Source: Blasia pusilla (taxonomy: Eukaryota > Marchantiophyta > Marchantiopsida > Blasiales). From it: DNA of 64,000 nt. Numbering within the stretch: position 1 is the first letter of the stretch; every line of letters begins with the position of its first letter. The stretch lies in contig CM114271.1 of the NCBI GenBank assembly GCA_050084515.1, positions 9,548,001 through 9,612,000 of the forward strand. The letters are read 5' to 3'. The notes beneath the pieces were generated by a model that worked only from the letters and a program-made list of their open reading frames with translations, made no database searches and had not been told where the DNA came from. Position numbers and translations under genes: made by a program. Below, piece after piece: positions 10,066 through 20,984 of this stretch.

Positions 10066-11367
10066 CTATTCTGGTTCATACCATCCTTCTTCAATAGGGG
10101 CCTCTTCCTGGACCCACCGCAGATCCCGCTGAGCAGGGCATTCTTGTACAGTATGCCCCTGGGTTCCACAACTACTACACCAAACGTTGGGCCTCATCAG
10201 CCCGGGTCGTCTTCTGGGGTCCTTCTGGGCCGCCAGATGTACCTTCAACTCAGCCATTTGTTTACTGAGTTCCTCCATGGCCGATTTGCCGGCCTTCCTT
10301 GCCGTCCCTCTTACCGGACTTTCCGACCGCTGAGGACGACGCTTGGTACTTGGTCGGGTTTTAGTGAGGTGCTTGGGGGAGCGATGACGCATGCTCTTCC
10401 CTTTCCTTTTAGCTTTTACCTCCTGCTCCGAGTCCGAGGACTTGGACGAATCCTTTGTAGAGGATTCCGTGTCGGTGGAGGACGCTTCATTTTCGGACGA
10501 AGCACTAGTCTGCGACGCCCCTCTTCATTGGTGACGTCGTCTTCGTGTTCGGCGGGACTTTTCTAAAGCTTCGTACGCCTCAGCAGAGGCTATGACTGCC
10601 TCCAGGGAATCCCGTTGACCTCTCCGGCAATACCTATCCATTTCTTTGGACAAGCCAGACACGAACCAATCTACCAATTGGGAGGTAGTCGTGTGTTCTA
10701 GCTTATTCACAAGGCTCCGGAACCGTTGGGTATATTCCCGGAGAGTTTCCTTCTTTCTTCGCTTCACGTCGCAAAGCTTTGTAAGAAGCCTGTCCTCGAA
10801 CTCCAAGTCGCGGAACTCATGTAGGAAGGATTCCATGACCCTTTTCCAGGTCTCCGTGACTTTTGCTCCGAGACCTTCATACCACTGGCTTGCTCGCTTC
10901 TTGATCAGGCCCGGGAAGACTCGTCACAAATCCTCTGCCCCTTCCCCGTTGGCTTTTGCGACATGGGTGAATTCAAGAATAAAGTTATCCACATCGTCTC
11001 GTCGGCCTCCAGCAAAGGTGGGGTACCTTAGCAGAGTTTTTCTAGTGTTGGCCATGGGCACTGCTCTCCTGCTGGCTCCCGGGCTTGATGCTCGAGAGGG
11101 AGGAGGTAAAGGTGTCGCCCGAGGTGCTCTGATCGGCTCCTTGCTCCCTGACTCTCCAAAGGGGTCCCAGGACGACTCTTTATCCGACTGCGAGCTGGCA
11201 GGGGACGTAGTGGGAAATTTGTCCCTTTCTTTCTTCTTGGTCTTCGCCTTCGAACGAGGACGAAGACTCGGAGACGAACCCGGGGTTCTCCAAGCCGGTT
11301 GCTGTTCCTGCTGCCTATTGCGCCGATCGGCTCGCTGCTCTCGCGAAGAGGGCTGAGAGCCTTCCAT
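10066..11367 (-). pseudogene. Tat-like Gag
   Basis: Reading from 11367: an Arg/Ser/Pro-rich N-terminus, then TLLRYPTFAGGRRDDVDNFI, the Retrotrans_gag fold (WKRVMESFLHEFRDLEFEDR, LREYTQRFRSLVNKL, LVDWFVSGLSKEM), a basic Ser/Lys-rich stretch and a CCHC knuckle (CSSCGTQGHTVQEC). In-frame stops near 10921 and 10523, plus a frame interruption near 10400, break it into three pieces. Gag forms the cytoplasmic particle that packages element RNA; this copy cannot make a full-length one. Confidence 0.85.
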
Positions 11368-11796
11368 AAGTCTCTTGGGGGATTTGGCAACTCTCGATCA
11401 CCCCCACGGTGGCGATAGGGTAAGGGTCCATGGATGGAGGTTAACTATTGATTCTTTTTACATCTATAGGAGGGTGCCTGGTGCTCCTACGCTTCCTGCC
11501 AGGTTTTCCTCCCATAGACAGAAGTAGCGGGTTTTCACCAAGTACAACTATCGTCCATGGGCGAAGCACCGTGCGGCGACCGGTTCTTTGACCATTCTAA
11601 TTAGTTGGCCTATCTTCTCTAGCACCAATGCAGCAACTGTATTGTTATCTTCAAGCATACATTGTCTTACGGGGGTCGCTAGAGCTAGCCAATGGTCTTT
11701 AGTAAGAATTAGAATGTGGGTTGTCTAGGAGCGAAGCTTCTTTCTCCGTTCCCTACTTCCCCATGGATCTTTCTCTCCCTTCTCAGCCAAGGATAT
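11368..11796 (-). other. 5' untranslated leader of the Tat-like element
   Basis: The 430 bp between primer-binding site and Gag start contain no gene and correspond to the usual leader. Confidence 0.6.
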
Positions 11797-11816
11797 GATC
11801 CCCGGCAGCGGCGCCA
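11797..11816 (-). other. Primer-binding site (tRNA-Asp type)
   Basis: Minus-strand TGGCGCCGCTGCCGGGGAT matches the pattern of the tRNA-Asp primer site of Athila/Tat elements. It starts 17 bp inside the 5' LTR. Confidence 0.82.
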
Positions 11817-11833
11817 AAAAGTCTTCGACTATA

Positions 11834-12962
11834 TGTAATGTCTAAGTGTTTCTTATTTACAGTCAATTGTAGAGTTCGATCCCCAAGAGGATCATTGTTG
11901 GATGAAAAGAGAGTATAAAGTGATGATTATGTTGTAAAAGTGTAATTGGTTTTGTAATTCGAATGCAATATTCCAGTATCAGCTTCCGATCCTTCTTAGT
12001 ACCTAGGTTTTCTTCTTCAATTCTCTCGAGTGGAGTTTAAAGGACGCTCAGGCAATTTGTTTTCTCAACATTTCGGAACCTCACAGAGTCCTCAAGAATA
12101 AAGCTGGCTTCTCCTACTTTCGGAACTCAATCCGTCAGGGCAGGTTACTCTCTGTCAAACAGATTTCATACAACTTTATATTGATTATTCCATTGATGAG
12201 AAAGGTTTGCTTGATTCACTCTTCACTTAGCAGACCCAAAAAGAATGTTCAGACATAAGCATCGCACATCAGAATGAATGAATGAATGCTTTACTACTCC
12301 ATCAAGAATTGGAAGACTTCAAAGTATCTACAAGCTCGAGAGGGTACAACTCTCTTGCTCGGACCATTCCTACAGCATAAGGACTTCATGAGCGAATGAT
12401 GCTAATAGCTTCTGTCCTGTTTCTTAAATATTCTCGAGAGTAGGATCGTTTCTATGATCCGAAGCGTTCTTGATGAAGGGTGTGTCTTTTCAATATCTTT
12501 AACTACCTAGATCTATGGTTCTCTTAGCTTTTCCTACGATCCCTATGAATCCGCGGTACAAAACCGTCCTAACTACCAATTTGATATAAAGGGTCGCGCC
12601 CTTTCCTAGTCTCATTCTGTAAACTATGTGTCGTTTCGAATCTCAATCATGCTGAGCTTCGCTGTGCTAAATTTCCGGAGGACGAAGTTCTTCTTTCTTC
12701 TTCGTGCTTCGTTCAAGAGCGAGGTACTTTGTATATAGAGCTTTGTTGAGCTTCGCGTTGATCCTTTATACTTCTTTACAGCTTTTGATTCTCCTCTAAG
12801 GCAAATCCTTGATCTTTATCTCTCTGCCTTGTCTTCGGAGCTTGGTGATTCACTTATTCTTCTTCATAATAATAGATAATCATAATCAAAATCATAATAT
12901 ACAAGAGTATTCGTTGAATAAAAAGATATATTCTTCAAGATTACAAAATTGTGGGTATCACA
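11834..12962 (-). repeat. 5' LTR of the Tat-like element
   Basis: 1129 bp partner of 2627-3753 with a handful of substitutions and one small indel by eye. Its high-coordinate edge TGTGATACCC directly abuts the target duplication CCGCC at 12963-12967. Confidence 0.92.
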
Positions 12963-14503
12963 CCGCCTCATGCCAAGAGGTTCAACAAAGAGAGAATGAG
13001 CTCTCAAGCTCTCTCTCTTGGAGGTATATCCCCTTCCCGCTCTCGAGCTCTCTCCTTGGTAACCTATGCTCGTAGGTCACCTCCTTGGCTCTTGACCTGT
13101 TGTAGCGGGTCAAGGGCCACTTCCCAAAGTGGAAATTCAACTATACTCCAAATGGAAACTTACCTCAAGTAGTAAGTTTCTCTATATGGCTCCAAATGAG
13201 CCGAAACATAGGGGAAACCTGCTCTGCCAAGTTACTCGTGGCCTCAACAAGTCATCCTCAACCTCTTGAGGCTTTCCTCTAGTTTCTTTGAAGGCGGTCT
13301 TCTAGATCTTGCCAATCTATCCTAACAGTGGTGACAATTGTCGTGCGCATACATATCGCGACACAACATACATTGATATCAACGAACATACTCACAAATA
13401 CGCACAATCCCATGCACATACTCACAAATACGCACAATCCCATGCTAACTCATGGCATCCAAACAATAAGACAAGAAGTACCAAAATATCTCCAATTGCC
13501 CCTCTAGCTAGTGGTTAGGTCCCTCTAACTTCATATTGCCATCTATCCCTACCTACCATGACATACATCTCTCAAACGCTAAGAGCAAAAAGGCCAGATG
13601 CTCATGTGGGCCCATCATGAGTCGCCTTCTTGTCATCCATGTCACACACACAAGTCAGAATCTAGAACTACCTACTCTATGTACATCTAGGACACATCCA
13701 TCACCCTTGAGGAACCCTAGTGAGAGGTGGCATCAAACATGCCATATGCCATCCTCTCAAACACCCATCACAGACTAGCATAGTGGATGCACCACGATCG
13801 AAACCACACAAGATACATCGTAAGCATATAGGAACTACTGCTAAGCTTAGATCAACTGTATCGTCAATGTTAGGAAGGTGACATGGTGCACACTTACGTA
13901 CATGATCCTTCCAAACCATACCATCGCGTCCCTCCAATAAGAGAACACCAGATGGCAAAACCTCACGCACTCTGAAAATGGTGCGCCCTGCAGTCATATC
14001 CAACGTCATGGGTGCCATCTGCTGCAAGTAGACATAGTCTCCCTGATGAAACCTATGGATAGTAGGTTGATAACCACCTCCTTGAATAGTGGCATACCTC
14101 ACCGTATCCCAATGTTGCGCAATCGCTAAGTTCTCAAACGCCATGGGCATCACTCTCCAAAATAACTTAGCCCTCTGAGAACATGCTCACATCCATACAT
14201 GAGGGTCATCAAGGTTCAACACCTCACCAAGATCTCGATGAATGGCCGTAGGTAAATTTGGATCTCGGCCATAGAGTAGCAAGTACGGTGAGAAAGACGC
14301 TAAGGATGCCTGCCTGCTGAATTTGTATCCCATCACTAACCACGGTAACTAGATGTCCCAATCTCCTAGGTGACCTCTCTGCAAGCCATACTTGCATAAT
14401 CCTCTCTTCAGCATTTGCACAACTCCCTCCGCTAGTCCATCTGCCTTAGGATGATCTCGTGTCCCTACTCTTATCCTCATATTGGTATGGTGCCCTATAC
14501 ACC
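12963..14503 (-). mobile_element. Relic of a gypsy-1-family element (PHD-finger Ty3)
   Basis: Integrase C-terminus and PHD finger (13690-14485), the 3' untranslated region (13500-13690), a purine tract like that of gypsy-1 (about 13495-13505), and LTR-like sequence containing ATGTATGCGCACGACA (about 13337-13365) follow the same order as in the 25950-35446 element, on the minus strand. The Tat element (2627-12962) inserted on one side and a solo Tat LTR on the other. 12963-13335 is probably LTR of this family but strongly diverged. Confidence 0.65.
13690..14485 (-). pseudogene. Integrase C-terminus with PHD finger, decayed
   Basis: From 14485 downward: the integrase stretch around the catalytic Glu (DHPKADGLAEGVVQ), then from 14153 the C-terminal SH3-like segment (FHQGDYVYLQ, LLLEGRDGMVWKDHV) and a PHD finger (CILC, CDGC, GWHMAC). 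The final Cys pair (WMCPRC) is present in the same frame just after one in-frame TGA, near 13705. All eight zinc ligands of the C4HC3 pattern are therefore conserved between this relic and 34149-34622. That shows the PHD finger belongs to the family rather than being a chance fusion. Confidence 0.78.
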
Positions 14504-15733
14504 TGTAATACCCACAATTTTGTAATCTTGAAGAATATATGTTTTTATTCAACGAAGAATCTTGTATATTATGATTTTGATTATGATTATTTATTATTAT
14601 GAGGAAGAATAAGTGAATCACGAAGCTCCTGGGACAAGGCAGAGAGATGGAAGATCAAGGATTTGCCTTGTAGGAGAGGAAAACGCAGTAACGAAGTCTC
14701 AAGACTCATAACAAAGCTGAATGAAGCTTAGCGAAGCTCAATGAAGATGTACGAAGCTTTGTTTTTTAAGTGCTTCGCTACATAATGAAGTATCACGAAG
14801 AAAAGAAGAAAGAAGTACTTCGCTCTTTAACGAAGCACGAAGTACAAAGCGCAGGAGATAAGAACGAAGCATGGAGTACTTCGTCCTCCTGAAGTCCAAC
14901 GAAGCGAAGCTAAGAAGGACTGTGATTTCAAGAGACACACGTTAAAACAGTTAGACTAGGAAAGGGCGCGACCCTTTGTATCAAATTGGTAGTTAGGACA
15001 GTTTTGTACTGCGGATTCAGAGGGATCGTAGGAAAAGCTAAGAGAACCATAGATCTAGGTAGTTAGAAATAGTGAAGAGACACTAGCTTCATCAAGAACG
15101 TTTTGAATCTTAGGATCACTTCCACTCCAGCAAATATTTAAGAAGCAAGGCAGAAGCCATAATCATCATTCTCTTACGAAGTCCTTATATTCTAGGAATG
15201 GTCCGAGCAAGAGAGTAGTATCCTCTCGAGCTTGTATACACTTTGAAGCTCTCTCGTTCTTGATGGAGTAGTAAAGCAATCATTCATTCATTCTGATGTA
15301 CGATGTTTATGTCCGAGTATTCTTTTTGGGTCTGCAGAGTGAAGAGTGAATCAGGCAAACCTTTCTTATTAGTGAAATAATCAATACGAGCTGTAGGAAA
15401 TTTGTTTGACAGAGAGTAACTTGCCGAGACGGATTGAGTTCCGAAAGTAGGAGAAGCCAGCTTTTGTATTGAGATCTCTGTAAGGTTTCTTGATGTCGAG
15501 AGGAAAATCTACCTGAAGATGCTTTCAATTCCACTAGAGAGAATCGAGAAAAGATCCTTTGGTACTAAGAAAGATCAGAAGATATTGATAAGACATTGAA
15601 TACAACTCACACACAGTTAAATACAACTATTACAATAGAATTGTGATTCGGAACTCTCTTTTCATCAAGCAATGATCCTCTTGGGGATGTACTTACTAAA
15701 ATGACTATAAACTAGAAACACTTGTACATTACA
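14504..15733 (+). repeat. Solo Tat-type LTR, older and diverged
   Basis: Begins TGTAATACCCAC and ends TACATTACA, flanked by a perfect 5-bp duplication ACACC (14499-14503 and 15734-15738). 1230 bp, clearly related to but diverged from 2627-3753. It lies in the integrase part of the gypsy-1-family relic. The absence of internal sequence indicates LTR-LTR recombination. Confidence 0.9.
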
Positions 15734-15738
15734 ACACC

Positions 15739-16055
15739 TCCTGCATTCTTGGAACTTCGGGCTCCTTCCTTCCAACCCCCCCCAACACAAATCTTCTCGG
15801 CCAACCTTGGCGACCCCTACGTCCCTCTACCCGCTTAGGCATGGCGCCCTATGCGGCGCCCCCATGCCTTCCGGCCGTAACTTCCCTCAGTTATAGTGTA
15901 CATGGTAGGTACAGGTGTACCTCCCAGGTTCAATAGAGCCTCCGCACATGTCCTTATGGACGCGACCCTACACACAACCCTTACCTTTCGCTCTTGCTCC
16001 AGCCCTGGTCGGACAACCCCATCTTGTGAATCTACATCGGCATATAGAGCCTCGT

Positions 16056-16056
<1 letters not shown>
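15739..16056. other. Unassigned DNA
   Basis: About 300 bp, GC-richer than its surroundings, with a cytosine run at 15775-15785. No gene, RNA or repeat copy is recognised. Confidence 0.4.

Positions 16057-16100
<44 letters not shown>
16057..16100. repeat. (CA)22 microsatellite
   Basis: Forty-four bases of uninterrupted CA directly left of the transposon terminus at 16101. A shorter AC run directly follows the right terminus at 37279, so the transposon appears to have landed in this microsatellite. Confidence 0.95.
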
Positions 16101-16102
<2 letters not shown>

Positions 16103-17539
16103 GCTCGTATTCTAGCATGAGAGAGAGGAAGAGAGAAGAGTCTCTCTTAAAAAAAAAAAGGGCAGAATCCGCCTCCTCTCTTCAAAACTTTTTGACATTA
16201 TTGAAATTTTTGTTTGCTTTCAAATTCATGAAATCTTTAGAAGAGAATAGCAAGTGGAGCACATTCAGGCCTAAAGTAACCTTCTTTTTCCAGGCTTGGA
16301 AAAAGAAGTAGACATCATAAAACCACTACAAACATCCTTCCATCATGTGAGCCCAATTTTCTTCACAGTGCCCGACAAAGCTAGCTCTACAGTAAGTCGG
16401 GCAGAGGGGTATTATTGTTGGAGGACCATCGGCAGATAATTTGACCAGAAGTAGCAATTTCATCTCAATGAAAGGTTCAAATAAAGACTCTAACTATGGT
16501 CTCAGTAGACTCATGTGCCCTTCAAGGTTTAACTTCTCTGAAGATGTGGTTGACATTATGGATTGATGACTCTTCTTGCAAGGCATTAAATATCCCATCC
16601 AATCAATACTCATCCATGAGGGGGTTTTCCACAACAAAACAAATCACTCATCACCGATGGCAGCCGAAGACTTTCATGTCATCATTGGATGATGTTGGCT
16701 CATGAATGGGTGCATAAAGTATACCATGGAATGCTCTACCTTTGATAACTTGGTTTTACCATTCTCTTAGCCATTGAGAAATGTATGCATCAAGAAGAAA
16801 ATGTGATCAGACTGAGACGACAATTGAACCAAAAGGTTGATAGCCGTCAAGAGTAAGAGGAATTGATGCACCCATGTCCCTTCATTCACACCCTAAATGT
16901 TGGAATCCAACAAGTTGCACCCCTTCCAGCACCGTCGGAATCTGATAGGTTGCATCCCTTGCAAGCAAGCACACCACAAAAAAAGAAGGATCTTGACAAG
17001 TGATTCCATTCCGCCCTGCATCCCATGAGAATCCGACAGGTTGGGAATCCGACATGAGAATCCGATAGGTAGTAGGAATCCAACACGTCTCTGAAATACC
17101 GTGTTAGAGAATAATGGGAAGACGATAATGGGGGAACGAGGCAAAAGTGAAGAAGCATGCCATAATGCTTGAAAAGTTGGACTAATAGGAAAAGAGTGGG
17201 ATCACTCAAGTAGCCAACCTGTCGACAAGAACAAAAAACAATTCAGGAAAAGTTTACAAAAACCATCATGGTTCAAAAACTTCTTGTCCTTTATTACATC
17301 CGAGGGAAGCTCAAAAATGTACATTTGGTCTAGTCTATGATTTCTTCAGCCTCGTTATCTACAAATTTACTCCTAACCCTCCTAGGTTCTAGTACAAAAG
17401 GAATGTCTTGGGATACAAGTAGCTCCTCTGGCCGATTGTAGACACGGATCATAAATGTTGGGGAATTCGAGAGCCTTGCCCCCTTGGAGAAAAAAGGGAA
17501 GAATCCGCCTCCTCTCTTCAAAACTTTTTGACATTATTG
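16101..17539 (-). other. Left terminal and 3' non-coding region of the MULE-like element
   Basis: Contains the terminal sequence (16101-16140) and the inverted counterpart of 393-1990. Degenerate palindrome copies lie around 16900-17090. No additional gene is supported; the minus-strand frame at 16886-17209 reads through repeat copies. Confidence 0.5.
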
Positions 17540-17768
17540 AAATCTTGTAATCCACCTTCGCCACTTTGCAAAGGTCAAAAAGTTCTGGCCTTCCCTCAAG
17601 GCAGAGAATGCTCCTGCCACTCTGCCAAGTGCCTTTGATACTTGCCCCTGATAGGCCCACTAAGTCAAAGACCAAGTCACCTAGCCTCGAGGAGAGCTTG
17701 ATGAGCGTTTGCATCAAGGAAGGTGACTTCTCCCTTCCTCCAAGTAAGGGGGTCCCATCCTCCATGTA
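17540..17768 (-). pseudogene. Methyltransferase-like gene, exon with motifs X-I-II
   Basis: Minus-strand frame with GREKSPSLMQTLI (motif X-like), LGDLVFDLVGLSG (motif I, compare PGDxVLDPFxGSG of beta-class enzymes) and SILCLEGRPELF (motif II with acidic ligand). It is highly similar to 15-392, but its C-terminal tail is replaced by repeat-derived sequence after VAKVDYK. Together with the upstream exon at 18496-18828 (motif IV-like), the order IV then X-I-II is that of beta-class N4/N6 amino-methyltransferases. The substrate (DNA adenine or cytosine, or RNA) cannot be told from the sequence. Confidence 0.6.
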
Positions 17769-17939
17769 AATTCTCCGGGGGGGGATTGTAGAGACTATCT
17801 AAGCTATACCCATCGGAGCATGGATCCGGGATCTTGAACACCTAGAAGTTGTGCTCAGGCCTTACAAAGTAGTAGAAAAATGAGTGGTCCATTTGTAAAC
17901 AAGCAGGTGGAAAATAATATCAACAAAAAGAAAAATCTA

Positions 17940-18480
17940 GTAGACGTCGGGATCCGACGGGTTGCTCATTTGGCTAGGCAGAGGAGCAACCTGTCAGATT
18001 CCGACAGGTTGCTTTTCAACCCGTCATACTAGTCCATAGTGATTCCTAACCTATCTGAACTTCGCCTATAGGCATGACAGAACACCAAACTGTCGGAGTT
18101 CGACGGGTTGGCCATGAGCAACCCGTCAGGAGCCGACAGGTTGCTTTTCTTGCTGGACAAAAGCTCCACCTGTCAGAGTCCGATGGTTGGCTTACAACTG
18201 AATAAAATTGTTAAGAGTTGAGAACTTCCAAATATGAGAGCAACCCGTTGCTTTCAGATGGGTTGCATCACTCCATAAGCATGTGGAAAAGCAGTGCTAC
18301 TTTCAACTCGTCAGGTTCCGATGGGTTGCAGTCAATCGAGACTTGTTGGTGAATTTGCAACCCATCGCTTTCACATGGATTCCAACACCGTAGACACAAG
18401 TTTTTGGGATCCAACACGTTGCATGCAGAGATGCAACACGTCGGAGTCCGACGAGTTGAATTTATGTTCAAACTCAATTC
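17940..18480. repeat. Cluster of GCAACCCGTCGGA palindromes
   Basis: At least six copies of a 27-bp palindrome whose consensus arms are GCAACCCGTCGGA and TCCGACGGGTTGC around one spacer base. The copy at 17986-18012 has a T in the left arm matched by an A in the right (CCTGTC/GACAGG), so pairing is kept. The cluster lies between the two methyltransferase-like exons, probably in an intron. Confidence 0.85.
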
Positions 18481-18495
18481 GTTGAAAAAGAGGAC

Positions 18496-18828
18496 TTACC
18501 CGGACTTAAGTCGTCGCCGATTTGAGTGGATGCTCGTTTTTAATGACCCATAATTGCGCCGTCCCCACTTTAGCAACCTCTTCATGCATTGAAGGTTTAA
18601 GATCTCGTCTTTGCTCCCTCCATTCAGGACCAAGAAACAACCTTTGTCACTCAGATACGCGTCGGCAAAAGAAAACAACAACGCGATTTGGTCGCATTTA
18701 AAGCGAGCATCCGTCGACTTTATGCCTGGAATAAAGGTCGCATGCAGATTGTTGTCCCACAAGAAAAAACCAGAAGGCAAGTCCGCAATGAGGAGTTCCA
18801 CCGCCATCTCCTCAACAACCCCATGCAC
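18496..18828 (-). pseudogene. Methyltransferase-like gene, exon with motif IV-like segment
   Basis: Minus-strand frame with VELLIADLPSGFF near the start. In beta-class methyltransferases this strand and loop carry the catalytic (D/N/S)PP(Y/W/F). Here it reads D-L-P-S, so the second catalytic-loop proline is kept but the aromatic is lost. Then come CDQIALLFSFADAYLSDKG and CFLVLNGG, matching the helix and strand V (typically LxxGGxLxV). It is followed by a basic stretch and the palindrome cluster. The exon edges are not determined. The catalytic-loop changes suggest either a divergent or an inactive enzyme. Confidence 0.5.
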
Positions 18829-19380
18829 CGTCTAGGGGGTGCCCATTTTGAAGGAGTTTTCGTCCCAGCACAGTCAATTTGTCGATGGCAGGTGTCGACT
18901 CATGAGAAATGAAACTCTGCAGCTCATCGACAAGATGAGTCAAGTGAATAAGGACATTTATCCTAGTGCTTGTTTCCCTATGCCTGCCCAAGGATGATGG
19001 AATGTATTCCACATCCTTATCTCCTCCCTTGGATGAACCAGGCGCCTCCCGCTTGCGCTTCTCCAGAGTCTGCTGTCAGCTTGTGGGAGTCTCTGTTACC
19101 TCAGACTCCACATGAGTTTTCTTGGACAAGGACTTGGTCCAGTCCTCCCGCCCTGCTCGCTTGGACGATTCCGCCTCTCGCCTTGAGGAATCAGCCTCTT
19201 TTCTAGAAGGCTCGGCCTCGAATTCCTGGATCCCCTCGCCTTGGCTTTCAAACCCATTGTGGATTTGTCTTTGGCGGTGACAACCTTTGCCACCAACTCC
19301 GTTGTCTCAAGGGCTTGCTCCTCCACATCTCCTTCGAAAAAAATCTTCAGGCTTCACGAAGTTCGGAATGTCATCCCTAC
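18829..19380 (-). other. Probable intron and exon remnants of the methyltransferase-like gene
   Basis: Short minus-strand frames at 18812-19012 (RINVLIHLTHLVDELQSF) and 19096-19326 (Lys/Arg/Glu-rich) could be exons linking the flanking coding blocks, but no clear splice pairs were established. Confidence 0.3.
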
Positions 19381-19917
19381 CTACGACCACTGCATCATAC
19401 ACCATGCGTAGATTTTTTCTGTAATGTCCCCTGGGTCGTTGAAGTCCAACCAGATTGGACAATTGATAACCTCCCAATCAGACATGACATGTCCCATCTC
19501 CATGTCGTACATGGAGAATCCCTCTCCATCAGGCGAAGAAGCCCAAAATTTGCAGGCTGCCGGTAATTTTTGCCAGGCACTTGCATTCATACAATTGATG
19601 AGGTACCTGTACACCATCCGTTGGGCAGCACTTTGTCGAGATGACTCGGCCGCCCGGTCCTGAAGATCCCGATTCTTATTTTCAAAATCCCATTCTCTAG
19701 CGTCTATTTCCTCATCTAGGTCTACCTGAGGGAGGATGTGATTCTTGAACATCATCCTGAATCCTGGATTTTTTGTGGGCTTATCTCTGATGTCATCAAG
19801 CCATAGTTCAAAATCTTCTGCAGCCTCTAGGTTTGCTTCCTCTGCAACTTGCTCAATCTTCTTCAGCTCCGCTCGTAGACCCACAATTATGGACTTCTCG
19901 AGAAGGCACAATGCGTC
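19381..19917 (-). pseudogene. Methyltransferase-like gene, central exon
   Basis: About 178 open codons, beginning after a plausible acceptor (ATTCTAG, then GACGC) at about 19917. The content is charged and helical (AELKKIEQVAEEANLEAAED), then Trp/Tyr-rich (MVYRYLINCMNASAWQKLPA, MGHVMSDWEVINCPIWLDFN). I recognise no domain. Its place between the N-terminal coiled-coil exon (21358-21998) and the motif IV exon (18496-18828), on the same strand, is the reason to link it to that gene. Confidence 0.4.
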
Positions 19918-20525
19918 CTAGAATGACCATTCACGTAGCCAATGGGAGATCACTGGATCTGAAACTCTCGGAGGGTGGTATGCCACCCGCTTTAGGGCTT
20001 CAATGCCCTCGAGACACTTTCTCTCCGATCTGACCCTGTGGATCTTTGTCTCTCTTCTGATGGCGCTTGATCATCGCCTTGAGCTTCTTATAAAACTCCG
20101 GGCCAAGTTCAGGGTTGAGAATCACAATGTAATGCTACATCTTGCTTGCAGTGTACTTTGTAGCTATAGATAAGGCAGCCTGAATAAACTTTGCACGTTT
20201 CGACGTTGACACGTTCGCCCTTCGCTCCAGTTCCAACGAAGCCCTCTTCTTGACAGCCTGGATCTTGGACCAACGTAGGATTATGACGGGTGCATCTTGG
20301 GAAATAAAGGTATTTTCCTAGGTCTTTTTTTTTATTTGAGCTTCCTTTGCTACCATCTCATTTACCAGATCGTCGCCCATGAATCCCTTGTACTCTGTCG
20401 GGTGCGTCGTAAGCACCTTCTTCATCCTGTCACAATCTTGGATCCAGTGGTGGGTGATGTCCCCCTCGGATACGATCGTGCACATCCAAACACAAGGTAA
20501 GAATACTACAAGCTATCGGGTTCCT
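19918..20525 (-). other. Probable intron, unassigned
   Basis: No convincing exon is seen. Stop codons are frequent on the minus strand, and the plus-strand frames here are short. Confidence 0.3.
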
Positions 20526-20976
20526 GCAACCTGTCGGACTCTGACGGGTTGCAATTCTGTCAACCCATAGGGGTCGAAATGGTAGCACATAGATAAGTGT
20601 TGCAACCCATCGCACTCCCGACGGGTCGCAACACTTATCTTTGTGTTACACTTATTGCAACAGTCTTGAGAGAATTGCAACCCATCGGAGTCCGACGGGT
20701 TGCACTCTCTGTTTGTGACTCTCTGGTCCAACCGATCGGTTCCTCTTATTCCTTGGTTTCCAAGTTAAAAACTGCACATATCAACCCGTCAGAGTCCGAA
20801 GGGTTGCGCAATGGCCCTTTAAAGCTGGAATTGGATGCCTAAAAGCAAGCTCTCAGACTCTGACCACTTACCCTGGGGGAGGAAATGCAACCCGTTGGAG
20901 TCCGACGAACTGCTTTCGGCCAAAAGTATCCAAAAAATAGCGAATAGTCCAACAACTCGTCGGAGTCCGACGAGTT
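20526..20976. repeat. Second cluster of GCAACCCGTCGGA palindromes
   Basis: Copies at 20526-20552, about 20602-20630, 20677-20703, about 20780-20806, about 20887-20912 and 20954-20976. The last is a perfect palindrome with AACTCGTC/GACGAGTT, where both arms carry the matching change relative to the consensus CCCGTC/GACGGG. Confidence 0.85.
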
Positions 20977-20984
20977 TCTTTTAG

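Larger units (their letters stand above)
2627..12962 (-). mobile_element. Complete Tat/Athila-like Ty3 LTR retrotransposon
   Basis: Long terminal repeats at 2627-3753 and 11834-12962 begin TGTGATACCC and end GACATTACA on the minus strand. They are flanked by a perfect 5-bp target duplication CCGCC (2622-2626 and 12963-12967). The primer-binding site TGGCGCCGCTGCCGGGGAT lies 17 bp inside the 5' LTR and resembles the tRNA-Asp type typical of Tat/Athila elements. A purine tract abuts the 3' LTR. Internal order on the minus strand is gag, zinc knuckles, protease, RT, RNase H, integrase, then two further ORFs. Reading frames carry stops and frameshifts, so this copy is probably defective although structurally complete (10.3 kb). 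The two LTRs are very similar by eye, suggesting a fairly recent insertion. Confidence 0.93.

Noticed and set aside
9856-11356. Two 236-codon plus-strand frames (9856-10566 and 10646-11356)
   Set aside because: They lie antisense to Gag of the Tat element, have biased composition without motifs, and are shadows of the zinc-knuckle and Gag coding frames.
11797-11816. tRNA gene fragment
   Set aside because: Only the 3'-terminal complement typical of a primer-binding site is present; no tRNA fold.
15835-16120. Frames encoding poly-Thr-His or poly-Cys-Val
   Set aside because: Translation of the CA microsatellite.
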